In this document: one piece after another, positions 45,293-53,366 of the stretch | Layout: every line of letters begins with the position of its first letter | How positions within the stretch are numbered: the first letter of the stretch is position 1 | Source: Labrenzia sp. THAF82 | GTDB lineage: Bacteria > Pseudomonadota > Alphaproteobacteria > Rhizobiales > Stappiaceae | Reading direction: 5' to 3' | NCBI RefSeq assembly: GCF_009363435.1 | Contig: NZ_CP045354.1 | Location: forward strand, 810,001-874,000 | DNA length: 64,000 nucleotides | Translations under genes and position numbers: made by a program | Notes under the pieces: model-generated | What the model was told of the DNA's origin: nothing | The model's input: the letters and a program-made list of their open reading frames with translations, nothing else | Database searches by the model: none

Positions 45293-46366
45293 ATGACGAC
45301 TTCTGAAAAACCGGTCCGGATGCTTGTCCTGGGGACGGGCAATATGGCGCGCGTTCATGCCGAAGCTTTCCAGAAGATGCCTGGAGTCGAGCTTGTTGCA
45401 GGTGTCGACAGGCGCACGGATGTGTTGGCCGAGTTTTGCGATGAATTCGCAATTCCTCACCGGTTTTCAGATCTGGATGAGGCGATATCCTGGGGTGCAT
45501 TCGATGCCGTGGCCAACGTGACGCCGGATGGCGCGCACCATCCAACAACGATGCCTTTGCTGAAAGCGGGCAAACACGTTCTTTGCGAAAAACCGTTGGC
45601 CACCAACGCCCAACATGCCGACGAAATGGCAGCACTCGCCCGTGCTGAGGGGCTGGTGGGTATGGTGAACCTGTCTTATCGCAATGTTGCGGTTCTTCAG
45701 GAGGCAGCCAAACTGGTCGCCGCGGGGGCAATTGGGTCTCCTCGCCATTTCGAGGCGTCCTACCTGCAGAGCTGGTTGACGCAACCGGCCTGGGGGGAAT
45801 GGCGCACGGAAAGCCAGTGGCTTTGGCGTCTTTCGACTGAACATGGTTCGAAAGGCGTGCTCGGTGACGTGGGAATTCACATCATCGATTTCGTGACCTT
45901 TGCTGCCGGAAGCCAGGTTCGCGATCTCTCCTGCCGCTTGAAAACCTTCGACAAGGCAGAAGGTGGGCGGATCGGCGACTATACCCTTGATGCAAACGAC
46001 AGTTTCACATTGCAGGCCGAGCTGGAGAACGGAGCGCTCGGAACCATCAGCGCGACCCGTTTCGCAACCGGCCACCTGAACGATCTTCGCCTGCGTCTTT
46101 ATGGCGACAAAGGTGGGCTGGAAGTTCTCTTCGAACAGCGATCTGAAAGTCTGCGTATCTGCCGCGAGCCGGATCTACAAACTGCCGAATGGCAGGAGCT
46201 TACCGTCCCTCCTGTGACCACAATCTATGAGCGGTTCATTTCGGCAATCAGAGGCGACAGCAAAGCCGAACCGGATTTCGATCACGGTGCCCGGTTGCAA
46301 CACGCGCTTGACGCTGCCGAGCGTTCTCATGCCGAAGGCAGCCGCTTCCTCAAGCTCTCCGATTAG
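45293..46366 (+). CDS. Gfo/Idh/MocA family oxidoreductase
   Basis: 357 residues from ATG 45293. N-terminal Rossmann LVLGTGNMARVHAEAF, the EKP motif in LCEKPLATN, and a C-terminal substrate domain with LGDVGIHIIDFV. NAD(P)-dependent sugar or cyclitol dehydrogenase. Paired with the ThuA-like gene and probably under the same LacI-type control. Ends before a long hairpin. Confidence 0.93.
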   Translation: MTTSEKPVRMLVLGTGNMARVHAEAFQKMPGVELVAGVDRRTDVLAEFCDEFAIPHRFSDLDEAISWGAFDAVANVTPDGAHHPTTMPLLKAGKHVLCEKPLATNAQHADEMAALARAEGLVGMVNLSYRNVAVLQEAAKLVAAGAIGSPRHFEASYLQSWLTQPAWGEWRTESQWLWRLSTEHGSKGVLGDVGIHIIDFVTFAAGSQVRDLSCRLKTFDKAEGGRIGDYTLDANDSFTLQAELENGALGTISATRFATGHLNDLRLRLYGDKGGLEVLFEQRSESLRICREPDLQTAEWQELTVPPVTTIYERFISAIRGDSKAEPDFDHGARLQHALDAAERSHAEGSRFLKLSD

Positions 46367-46380
46367 ACTTCCCATAAGAG

Positions 46381-46418
46381 CTGCAGCGGAGCTTTTGAAA
46401 TGAGAAGCTCCGCTGCAG
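46381..46418 (+). terminator. Long hairpin after the ThuA/Gfo unit
   Basis: CTGCAGCGGAGCTT (46381-46394) / AAGCTCCGCTGCAG (46405-46418), 14-bp perfect stem with a 10-nt loop, 14 bp after the stop. No U-run, so a Rho-assisted or mRNA-stabilising role is possible. The rest of the gap to 46754 is AT-rich with no supported gene. Confidence 0.5.
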
Positions 46419-46754
46419 AAGTAGGTACTAGAGGCAGGGCAACAACGCGGGATCGATCGCCACAGCGACAGGCTCTTCCGGAAATTGCATCTTCCTTTTT
46501 ATAGGTCAGGCCCTGATACTTCGTTCAGAGCCAACGACAGGTTTTTCTCAATTTTTAGACGAAACGGTTTTTATCGATCAAAACCGGCCAAAACTCGGGA
46601 AAAAGCACAAATTCTTCACAGCAAAAAAATGCTCTCCAGAACAACAGATGCTTGTGTCCTTCGCCCGGAAGCAGGCTCCATGAGATGGCTGTTTTTGGTG
46701 CAAGTACAGCGCAGCAGATACTGCTTTGAATGTGAAGGGTGTTGACCTAAACAT

Positions 46755-46780
46755 GAAAAAAGCCGCCAAATGGCGGCTTC
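46755..46780 (-). terminator. Terminator of the tRNA-Gly gene
   Basis: GCCGCC (46762-46767) / GGCGGC (46772-46777), loop AAAT, flanked by A/T so that the minus-strand transcript ends in six or more U. About 30 bp after the tRNA. Confidence 0.85.
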
Positions 46781-46810
46781 TTCAACTCACTGGGGTAAGT
46801 GAGGAAATTT

Positions 46811-46885
46811 TGGAGCGGGCGATGGGATTCGAACCCACGACCCCAACCTTGGCAAGGTTGTGCTCTACCCCTGAGCTACACCCGC
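46811..46885 (-). tRNA. tRNA-Gly(GCC)
   Basis: 75 nt including an encoded CCA. Acceptor stem GCGGGTG / CGCCCGC, anticodon arm CAACC-TTGCCAA-GGTTG with GCC at the centre, T arm GTGGGTTCGAATCCCAT. Single gene with a terminator. No integrated element at its 3' end. Confidence 0.97.
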
Positions 46886-46931
46886 ATATTGTTCCAGCGC
46901 CCAGCGAAGATCGCCCCGGCGTCGGTGGCGC

Positions 46932-46937
46932 AGTATA
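46932..46937 (-). promoter_or_regulatory. Probable -10 box of the tRNA-Gly gene
   Basis: TATACT on the minus strand about 47 bp upstream of the tRNA 5' end, with a TTGCAT-like box 19 bp farther. The spacing is long, so this is tentative. Confidence 0.35.
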
Positions 46938-47125
46938 TGGACTAAGCTGAGACGGAATGCAACACCGAATTTACAGAATTTTTTTTGGCTGTCGTTCTGT
47001 GGAGTTTATGCCGTTACTTCGTTTCAAATCCGCAGAATTCTGCCGCTTTTTTACGTTCTTTTTTCTTGTCGTCACCTTCCAAATTGCGTTAGACAGCGCT
47101 GAAAGCGAAAAATTCAGGAAAAATC

Positions 47126-47647
47126 ATGCCCGCATCCCGTGACGACCTCATGACCTTCTTCAAGGATCTGGAAATCGAGGTCACAACGACTGACCATGAC
47201 CCGGTGTTCACGGTGGCCGAATCCGGCGATCTGCACGACAGGATCCCGGGCGGTCACACCAAGAACCTGTTCGTCAAGGACAAGAAGGGCCGACTGTTTC
47301 TGATCGTGCTGCTGCACGATGCTGAGGTTGACCTCAAGAAGGTTCACCAGATCATAGGCGGACAGGGCCGCGTCTCGTTTGGCAACGCCGACCTGCTGAT
47401 GGACGTGCTGGGTGTGGAGCCCGGTTCGGTAACGCCTTTCTCACTTGTCAACGATCGCGAGAGCCAGCGGGTGACACCCGTCTTCGACGCGGCCATGATG
47501 CAGCATGATGTGCTGAACTATCATCCCTTGAAAAATGACGCGACTACGTCGATTTCAGCCAGTGACCTGCTGAAATTTGCTAAAGCGTGCGGACATAGCG
47601 TTGCTGTTTTGGCGGTGAGCGAAGAAGCAAAAGCAGCTGGTCTTTGA
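47126..47647 (+). CDS. Prolyl-tRNA deacylase-like (ProX/YbaK) protein
   Basis: 173 residues. HDPVFTVAESGDLHDRIPGGHTKNLFVKDKKG is the free-standing editing-domain start (PrdX/ProXp-ala type), and VTPFSLVNDRESQRVTPVFD is the conserved later block. Hydrolyses mischarged Ala-tRNA(Pro). A strong purine-rich site precedes it (CAGGAAAAATC). Independent gene after the tRNA. Confidence 0.93.
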   Translation: MPASRDDLMTFFKDLEIEVTTTDHDPVFTVAESGDLHDRIPGGHTKNLFVKDKKGRLFLIVLLHDAEVDLKKVHQIIGGQGRVSFGNADLLMDVLGVEPGSVTPFSLVNDRESQRVTPVFDAAMMQHDVLNYHPLKNDATTSISASDLLKFAKACGHSVAVLAVSEEAKAAGL

Positions 47648-47775
47648 CCGGCTGATTTCAGGATTTGTAATTCGGTCGCTGCGGAGCCATGTTAGGGGCC
47701 AATTCAACCGAATATCATGATTTGATTCAGGACGCGCCGCAACGAGCGGAAGCGTCGAAGTTTAAGAGGCGGCAC

Positions 47776-48771
47776 ATGAGTAACGGCAACTACAGCATTG
47801 GCGGCCAGGTCGGCGGCGGGTTCGGCGCCAGCATGGGTGGCGACTACGGTAGCCAGGGTGGTGGTTTTGGAGGCGACGGCGGCGGAGATGGTCCGACCGG
47901 TGGCGATCTCATCTTTGATGTGACCACGCAGACCTTCATGGCAGACGTCATGGAAGCTTCACGGCAGCAGCCGGTTCTGGTGGATTTCTGGGCACCCTGG
48001 TGCGGCCCGTGCAAACAGTTGACGCCAATCATTGAGGCCGTAGTCAAGGCGGCCGGCGGAACCGTCAAGCTGGCCAAGATGAATATCGACGACCACCCGG
48101 AAATCGCCGGGCAAATGGGCATTCAGTCCATTCCGGCCGTCGTTGCCTTCAAGGACGGTCAGCCGGTTGATGGCTTCATGGGTGCTCAGCAGGAAAGTCA
48201 GGTGAAGGAATTCATCGAAAAGCTTGCTGGCCCGGCGCCTGTCAATCAGGCGGATGCCTTTCTGGAACAAGCCGAGCAGCTGCTTGTTGAAAAGGACTTC
48301 GGTCAGGCTGCACAGCTTTTCGGCGCTGTGATGCAGATGGAGCCGGACAACGTAAAGGCCATTTGCGGTCTGGCGCAGTGCTATCTTGACGCAGATGAAT
48401 TGGAGCGTGCCACCCAGGCCCTGGACATGGTTCCCGAAGACAAACGCTCCGAGGAAGCCTATACGGCAGCAAAGGCAGCGCTTGATCTTGCTGAGCAGGC
48501 AGCCTCGCTCGGCGACCTTGCCGGGCTTCAGGAGCGGATTGCAAAAGATCCGCAGGACCTGCAGGCGCGGTTCGATCTGGCGCTCGGCCTCAACGGCAAG
48601 GGCGACAAGAACGGAGCAGTCGACCAGCTGATTGAAATCGTGCGCAATGATCGGGAATGGAACGAAGACGGTGCGCGCAAGCAGCTGCTGCAATTCTTTG
48701 AAGCCTGGGGCTTCAAGGACCCGGCAAGCGCCTATGGCCGCCGGAAACTTTCCGCCGTCCTGTTTGCTTGA
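47776..48771 (+). CDS. Thioredoxin-TPR chaperone (CnoX/YbbN-like)
   Basis: 331 residues from ATG 47776, chosen because the upstream 29 residues have no conserved look. An unusual Gly-rich, Asp-containing N-terminal tail of about 40 residues precedes the thioredoxin domain with WCGPC (VDFWAPWCGPCKQLTPI), and a C-terminal TPR-like helical domain follows (ADAFLEQAEQLL ...). CnoX family proteins hold unfolded clients and hand them to GroEL. Upstream of the Lon-N gene. Confidence 0.92.
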   Translation: MSNGNYSIGGQVGGGFGASMGGDYGSQGGGFGGDGGGDGPTGGDLIFDVTTQTFMADVMEASRQQPVLVDFWAPWCGPCKQLTPIIEAVVKAAGGTVKLAKMNIDDHPEIAGQMGIQSIPAVVAFKDGQPVDGFMGAQQESQVKEFIEKLAGPAPVNQADAFLEQAEQLLVEKDFGQAAQLFGAVMQMEPDNVKAICGLAQCYLDADELERATQALDMVPEDKRSEEAYTAAKAALDLAEQAASLGDLAGLQERIAKDPQDLQARFDLALGLNGKGDKNGAVDQLIEIVRNDREWNEDGARKQLLQFFEAWGFKDPASAYGRRKLSAVLFA

Positions 48772-48853
48772 CGATTGCAGCAAGTGCCACACATTTAGGG
48801 AAGCATCATGCTGGCGATATCGCGAAAATAACCAAAACAATGAAGGCGCTGTA

Positions 48854-49531
48854 ATGCAGGCAGGAAACGCCATTTACGAGACGATTGCGGATTTGCCACC
48901 GGCCTTGCCCGTATTTCCGCTTTCAGGTGCCTTGTTGCTTCCCAGGACGCAATTGCCGCTAAATATTTTCGAGCAACGATATATCGACATGGTTGACGCC
49001 GCACTTGCAGGCAACCGATTAATCGGCATGGTTCAACCTTTGCCAGAGCGTCTTGCCGGAGATCCGGATACTCCGGATCTTGCGAGCGTTGGCTGTGTAG
49101 GACGTTTGACGAGTTTTCAGGAAACAGGAGACGGGCGTTACCTGATCACCCTCCAGGGTATTACCCGTTTCGCACTTGGAAACGAACGCAAGAGCTACAG
49201 CCAGTTCCGTGAGGTTGAGTGTGACTTTGCCGCCTTTGCCAACGATTTGAGGTGCGGTGAGGGTGAAGACGGCGTTGACCGAAATGGTCTTTTGAAAACC
49301 CTGCGCAGTTATCTGGATGCAAACAATCTGGAGGCGGATTGGCAGAGCGTTTCTGAAGCTGAGACGGAAGTTCTAGTCAACGCCTTGTGCATGATGTGTC
49401 CTTATGGTCCTCAGGAGAAGCAGGCCTTGCTTGAAGCAAGGGATCTCAGAACCCGTGCGGAGACCCTGATTGCGATCACCGAGATGGATCTGGCAAAATC
49501 ACAAAATGACGGCGGCTCAACGCTGCAGTGA
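48854..49531 (+). CDS. Lon N-terminal-domain protein
   Basis: 225 residues from ATG 48854. LPVFPLSGALLLPRTQLPLNIFEQRYIDMV and GCVGRLTSFQETGDGRYLITLQG are the Lon substrate-binding (PUA-like) domain; no ATPase or protease part. Stand-alone forms are conserved beside thioredoxin and Trm112 genes in alphaproteobacteria. Function unknown, perhaps substrate recognition. Confidence 0.95.
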   Translation: MQAGNAIYETIADLPPALPVFPLSGALLLPRTQLPLNIFEQRYIDMVDAALAGNRLIGMVQPLPERLAGDPDTPDLASVGCVGRLTSFQETGDGRYLITLQGITRFALGNERKSYSQFREVECDFAAFANDLRCGEGEDGVDRNGLLKTLRSYLDANNLEADWQSVSEAETEVLVNALCMMCPYGPQEKQALLEARDLRTRAETLIAITEMDLAKSQNDGGSTLQ

Positions 49532-49589
49532 CCCTGCCGGCTGAAAAATCAATTCCACCAAGCCGGCTGTTTTAAGAGACTGACCAACT

Positions 49590-49781
49590 ATGAACGAAAC
49601 AAGTGAACGCACCGTCGACCGCAAGCTGCTCGAGTTGCTGGTCTGTCCGGTAACAAAGTCCACGCTGGAATATGATGCAGAAGCGCAGGAGCTGATTTCC
49701 CGCTCCGCCAAGCTGGCCTATCCAATCAGAAACGGCATTCCGATCATGCTGCCAGATGAGGCGCGCGTGTTGGAGGACTGA
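49590..49781 (+). CDS. Trm112 family protein
   Basis: 63 residues. [18 protein letters not shown] and the C-terminal [16 protein letters not shown] are the family pattern, a small zinc-ribbon-like protein that in other organisms activates methyltransferases. Followed by a strong terminator; third gene of the thioredoxin/Lon-N unit. Confidence 0.95.
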   Translation: MNETSERTVDRKLLELLVCPVTKSTLEYDAEAQELISRSAKLAYPIRNGIPIMLPDEARVLED

Positions 49782-49804
49782 GGCGGAATGCCTGATATAC
49801 AGCA

Positions 49805-49833
49805 AAAGCCCGGGTCGTTGCCCGGGCTTTTTT
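49805..49833 (+). terminator. Terminator after Trm112
   Basis: AAAGCCCGGG (49805-49814) / CCCGGGCTTT (49821-49830), 10-bp stem, 6-nt loop, ending in six T. Symmetric enough to serve the convergent YggT gene too. Confidence 0.9.
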
Positions 49834-49851
49834 CGTTTTCGATGAACCGGG

Positions 49852-50148
49852 TCAGTACCCTCGGAACATTGGCATCAAATTCAAGATAATGATCTGACGC
49901 AGGAAGATAATCCCGAGCAGCAAGATAACCGGCGAAATGTCAATGCCGCCGAGATCCGGCAGAAACCGGCGAATTGGCCTCAAAGCGGGTTCGGTCAGGT
50001 TGTAGAGCGCCCTGCCGATCGAATTGATGATCTGGTTGTTTGAATTGATGATGTTGAAGGCATAGAGCCAGGAGAAAATCGCACTGGCGATAATGATGTA
50101 GAAGTAGAGATCCAGTGCAATGAGGATCACGTTGAAGAGTGCGGTCAT
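49852..50148 (-). CDS. YggT family membrane protein
   Basis: 98 residues, two hydrophobic segments around the conserved [29 protein letters not shown] block. Inner-membrane protein linked to cell division/osmotic functions in some species; mechanism unknown. Convergent with Trm112 across the terminator. Confidence 0.95.
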   Translation of the reverse strand: MTALFNVILIALDLYFYIIIASAIFSWLYAFNIINSNNQIINSIGRALYNLTEPALRPIRRFLPDLGGIDISPVILLLGIIFLRQIIILNLMPMFRGY

Positions 50149-50271
50149 GGTCTGGTCCGTTGCCGTTCAATATCAGTCTTTGTCATCATGTAGCTTTCCG
50201 GCGTGGCCGCTGCAAGGCGGGCTGTCATTTAACCGGGTTATGTTTAATGCCTGCAACCAGCGATGCTAAAT

Positions 50272-50284
50272 TGCAACAGTTGCA
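50272..50284 (+). promoter_or_regulatory. Palindrome in the YggT/MipA divergent gap
   Basis: TGCAAC-A-GTTGCA, perfect 6-bp arms, about 85 bp upstream of the mipA-like start. A TATAAG (50311-50316) follows. It may be an operator for the porin-like gene. Confidence 0.35.
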
Positions 50285-50368
50285 CAAAACCGGGATTCCT
50301 TAGGCTTTGTATAAGTCTTAGTCGTGCTATCTTCCCTGCCAATGGGAATCCCTATGGATGTTATCTGA

Positions 50369-51172
50369 ATGTTGAAGCTGTTTTCGCGCGCTGCGCTTGC
50401 CCTTGCCCTGAGCGCCGTGACCGGTAGCGCACTGGCTCAAAGTGGTGACCTTTCCGCTCAAGATGCCAATCGTCAGTTCGTAGTTGATCTGGGCATCGGC
50501 GCCATCGCCAAGCCGCGCTATGAAGCCGCGGACTCTTACCTGATCTATCCGTTTCCGATCATTTCGGTTGGCCGGTTCTATCTGCCGGGACTTGGGCAGG
50601 TTGTTGACGGTCGGCGGAAAAGTGGAATTTTCTTCTTTCCCTCGTTCAACTTTATCGGCGAGCGCAAGGCGAGCGACAGCAACGATCTGCGCGGCACACG
50701 CACCATTGACTGGGCAGTTGAACTCGGTCTCGGCGGTGGGTTCCGGACAGAGCATTTCCGTGCTTTTGCCGAGCTGCGCCAAGGTATCAACGGCCACACC
50801 GGGCAGGTGGGTCAGCTTGGTCTCGATGGTATCGTCTATCCGGCTGAAAAGTGGGAAGTGTCCTTCGGTCCGCGAGCCGATTTTGCGACGGACGATTACA
50901 TGGACACCTATTTCGGTGTGACAAGCTCCGAGGCCGCGGCAAGTGGCGGTCGCCTGACGCGGTATGACCCAAGTGGCGGGTTTAAGAGCGTCGGCCTGGC
51001 AGCTCGTGCAAGCTATGATTGGAACGACGATGTGCGTTTGCACATTCAGGGCGGGTATGACCGTCTGGTCGGCGATGCTGCTGACAGCCCGATTGCAAGG
51101 AACGGCAGCAAAGACCAGTTTAGCCTGGGTGTCGGTGTCAGCTACCGCTTTGCATTTGATCTCTTCGATTGA
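50369..51172 (+). CDS. MipA/OmpV family outer-membrane protein
   Basis: 267 residues with a signal peptide (cleavage after SALA, before QSGDL). GIGAIAKPRYEAADSYLIYPFPIISVGRFYLPG and the C-terminal FSLGVGVSYRFAFDLFD with terminal aromatic are the MipA/OmpV beta-barrel pattern. May scaffold murein synthesis or transport; family role is uncertain. Monocistronic, with a terminator. Confidence 0.93.
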   Translation: MLKLFSRAALALALSAVTGSALAQSGDLSAQDANRQFVVDLGIGAIAKPRYEAADSYLIYPFPIISVGRFYLPGLGQVVDGRRKSGIFFFPSFNFIGERKASDSNDLRGTRTIDWAVELGLGGGFRTEHFRAFAELRQGINGHTGQVGQLGLDGIVYPAEKWEVSFGPRADFATDDYMDTYFGVTSSEAAASGGRLTRYDPSGGFKSVGLAARASYDWNDDVRLHIQGGYDRLVGDAADSPIARNGSKDQFSLGVGVSYRFAFDLFD

Positions 51173-51196
51173 GTTGGCCTTACAAGCGACGATTTG

Positions 51197-51223
51197 AAAA
51201 GGAGGCCTTGTGCCTCCTTTTTT
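51197..51223 (+). terminator. Terminator after the MipA gene
   Basis: AAAAGGAGGC (51197-51206) / GCCTCCTTTT (51212-51221), 10-bp stem, 5-nt loop, with a T tract (51218-51223). Confidence 0.9.
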
Positions 51224-51467
51224 CGTGAAGCAGGAACTGCCTGCTCAGAACCTCTCCCGAAGGCAGATCACACCGGGTCGTCCCGCAGCAGCAGACGGCC
51301 CGTTGTAACTTTGTCCGGCTTTAGCTCTTAAAAGAAGCAAACCTTCGCTCCAGTCCTGATGGCTTGCGAGTGCCTTGATTGCGTGCGCGCAGTCGGACTT
51401 GTTGCCTGCGTATTGCACTCCTGCGACTTGTGACAGTATCGTAACGGCAATGCCGAGGGAGGAAGGC

Positions 51468-53216
51468 ATGCGCGATCATGAACATGTGAGCGAGATCGAC
51501 CGGGTTCTCAATGGTTTTGAAACAGGCCGGGACGGGCTTGTCTCGCAAAGCTGGCGCCGTTGCGTTGAAACCTACGGCATGGACCCGACGCGTCCTGAGC
51601 CGGCGCACATTGTTACTGCCGATCAGCTTCGCGAACACCAGGAACAGTCTGAACGTCTGATTGCGACAGCCCGGTCCGGCCTCCAAAGTCTTTTCAAGCA
51701 GGTTGCCGGTCAGAATTATGTCCTCTTGCTCGCGGATGCGAAGGGCATCTGCGTGGACTTCTTCGGCGATCCGCGGTTTGAAGACGAGTTGAGACAGGCT
51801 GGACTCTATCTAGGGTCGGACTGGTCGGAAGAGCTTGCGGGGACCTGTGGTGTTGGTTCTTGTCTTGTTACCGGCGAGGCAGTGACGATCCATCAAAGTG
51901 ATCATTTCGGGTTTGCGCATACGCCATTGTCCTGCACGTCTGCGCCGATCTACGACACAAGCGGTAATCTTGCTGCTGTTCTTGATGTTTCGTTGCTGCG
52001 GTCCCCTTCTCCGAAGTCGAGCCAGAACCTTGCGATGAACCTCGTCAAGGCATCGGTAAGGCGCGTCGAAATGGCCAACCTCATGGCCATGACACGCCGG
52101 GACTGGGTTTTGCGGTTTTCAACATCGGCTGAATTCCTGGAAGTCGACCCGGAGGCAGCTGTCGCGCTCGATGAAAACGGCACGATTATCGGCATGACCC
52201 ACGGGGCCAGAGAGTGTCTGGCGCCTGAAGGCCGAACCGAGTTGATCGGCACCAGGATCGACATGCATATGGATCTTGATGTCGATGCATTGCCGGATCT
52301 CATGCGCGGCCGGCCAACGGAGGAACGTGTTCTTCGTCTTCGGGATGGACGAGGCCTCTTTGGGCACGCCATTGCACCACAGTCAGCGCGCCTCCCGCGT
52401 CATTCCGAAACGGGCTCCGTTAGCGGACCTTTGCGTGGCTTCTGCGGTCCTGATCCAATGCTGCGGCAGCTTATGTCGAAGCTCGCACGCCTTGCACCGA
52501 CGCAAGTCCCATTGCTGCTGTTGGGAGAAACGGGAACTGGTAAGGAGTATCTTGCACGGGCAGTTCATGTGCTCGGTCCTGCCGACAGGTCTTTTCATCT
52601 CGTGACCTGTTCAGGATTGAACAGGTCACAGATCGAAGGATTGCGCAGTGCTGGCGCAGGAACGCTCTTCCTCAAAGGCATTGAAGATCTGGATGCTGAC
52701 GGTCAAGGTGCCGTGCTGGCATTGTTGGAATCGCGAGACGATCTGAGGGTGATCGCGTCCACGCGCCAGGACCCCGTCGGGCCTCAGGTCGCCCAGTTGA
52801 TACGGCCGGAACTCTATTTCCGGCTGGCTGGGGCTGTTCTGCCGGTCACTCCGCTGCGTCATCGCCAGGATTTTGAATGGTTGGTCGACCGTCTCTTGAG
52901 ACGATCTCCCCGAAACTTCCGTCTTTCTCCGGCGGCACTTGCCGAACTTCGCGGGCGGGAATGGCGCGGCAATGTTCGAGAACTTGCAACCGCACTTGAT
53001 GTTGCGATAGCGCTTTCGGAAGGGTCCGTGATTGATCTGCCGGACTTGCCGCCGCCCCCTCTTGCCAGGCACATCGAGACAGACCCGACAGAGGATCTGG
53101 AGTCACTTCTCGATGCCTGCAACTGGAATATGTCCGTTACTGCGCGGCGTCTCGGCGTAAACCGTTCGACAGTTCTGCGACGGGTGCGCAAGGCTGGCCT
53201 GTTGCGCAAGACCTGA
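51468..53216 (+). CDS. AcoR-type regulator with degenerate sigma-54 ATPase domain
   Basis: 582 residues from ATG 51468 (GGGAGGAAGG upstream). Order: N-terminal helical region, GAF domain (about residues 70-200), PAS-like segment, AAA+ domain with Walker A LLLLGETGTGKE (about 352), and a Fis-type HTH at the C-terminus (SVTARRLGVNRSTVLRRVRK). Only about 42 residues separate the Walker A Lys from the Walker B position, against roughly 60 in NtrC; the GAFTGA loop is missing. Walker B reads LFLKGIEDLD instead of LFLDEI, losing the catalytic acidic pair. So it should not remodel sigma-54 polymerase. Next to a monooxygenase gene, its likely target. Confidence 0.88.
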   Translation: MRDHEHVSEIDRVLNGFETGRDGLVSQSWRRCVETYGMDPTRPEPAHIVTADQLREHQEQSERLIATARSGLQSLFKQVAGQNYVLLLADAKGICVDFFGDPRFEDELRQAGLYLGSDWSEELAGTCGVGSCLVTGEAVTIHQSDHFGFAHTPLSCTSAPIYDTSGNLAAVLDVSLLRSPSPKSSQNLAMNLVKASVRRVEMANLMAMTRRDWVLRFSTSAEFLEVDPEAAVALDENGTIIGMTHGARECLAPEGRTELIGTRIDMHMDLDVDALPDLMRGRPTEERVLRLRDGRGLFGHAIAPQSARLPRHSETGSVSGPLRGFCGPDPMLRQLMSKLARLAPTQVPLLLLGETGTGKEYLARAVHVLGPADRSFHLVTCSGLNRSQIEGLRSAGAGTLFLKGIEDLDADGQGAVLALLESRDDLRVIASTRQDPVGPQVAQLIRPELYFRLAGAVLPVTPLRHRQDFEWLVDRLLRRSPRNFRLSPAALAELRGREWRGNVRELATALDVAIALSEGSVIDLPDLPPPPLARHIETDPTEDLESLLDACNWNMSVTARRLGVNRSTVLRRVRKAGLLRKT

Positions 53217-53233
53217 CCCAACTGTTGCGCGTT

Positions 53234-53247
53234 GTTGCGCACGCAAC
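53234..53247 (+). promoter_or_regulatory. Palindrome between regulator and monooxygenase
   Basis: GTTGCG-CA-CGCAAC, perfect 6-bp arms, 18 bp after the regulator stop and 120 bp before the monooxygenase start; an extra half-site GTTGCG (53224-53229) lies just upstream. No -24/-12 sigma-54 promoter was seen in the gap. Probable binding site of the neighbouring Fis-type regulator. Confidence 0.45.
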
Positions 53248-53366
53248 GCCGCTACCACATTCGAGCGTCTAAATCACGCAAAGGACCACTGCTTGATGGC
53301 AAGTCGATGCTGCCCTCTGCAATGCTCTCCCATCTGAACAAAGAGCGGTACCGCGGGAGGAATGCA

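Noticed and set aside
44402-45460. 352-residue antisense frame over the ThuA and Gfo genes
   Set aside because: Shadow of two well-supported plus-strand genes; Cys/His/Arg-rich composition typical of antisense reading.
46485-46745. 86-residue frame in the gap before the tRNA
   Set aside because: AT-rich, no ribosome site, no recognisable motif; likely chance.
46811-46885. tRNA-Gly as an integration site
   Set aside because: No integrase, direct repeat of the tRNA 3' end or foreign gene cluster is next to it.
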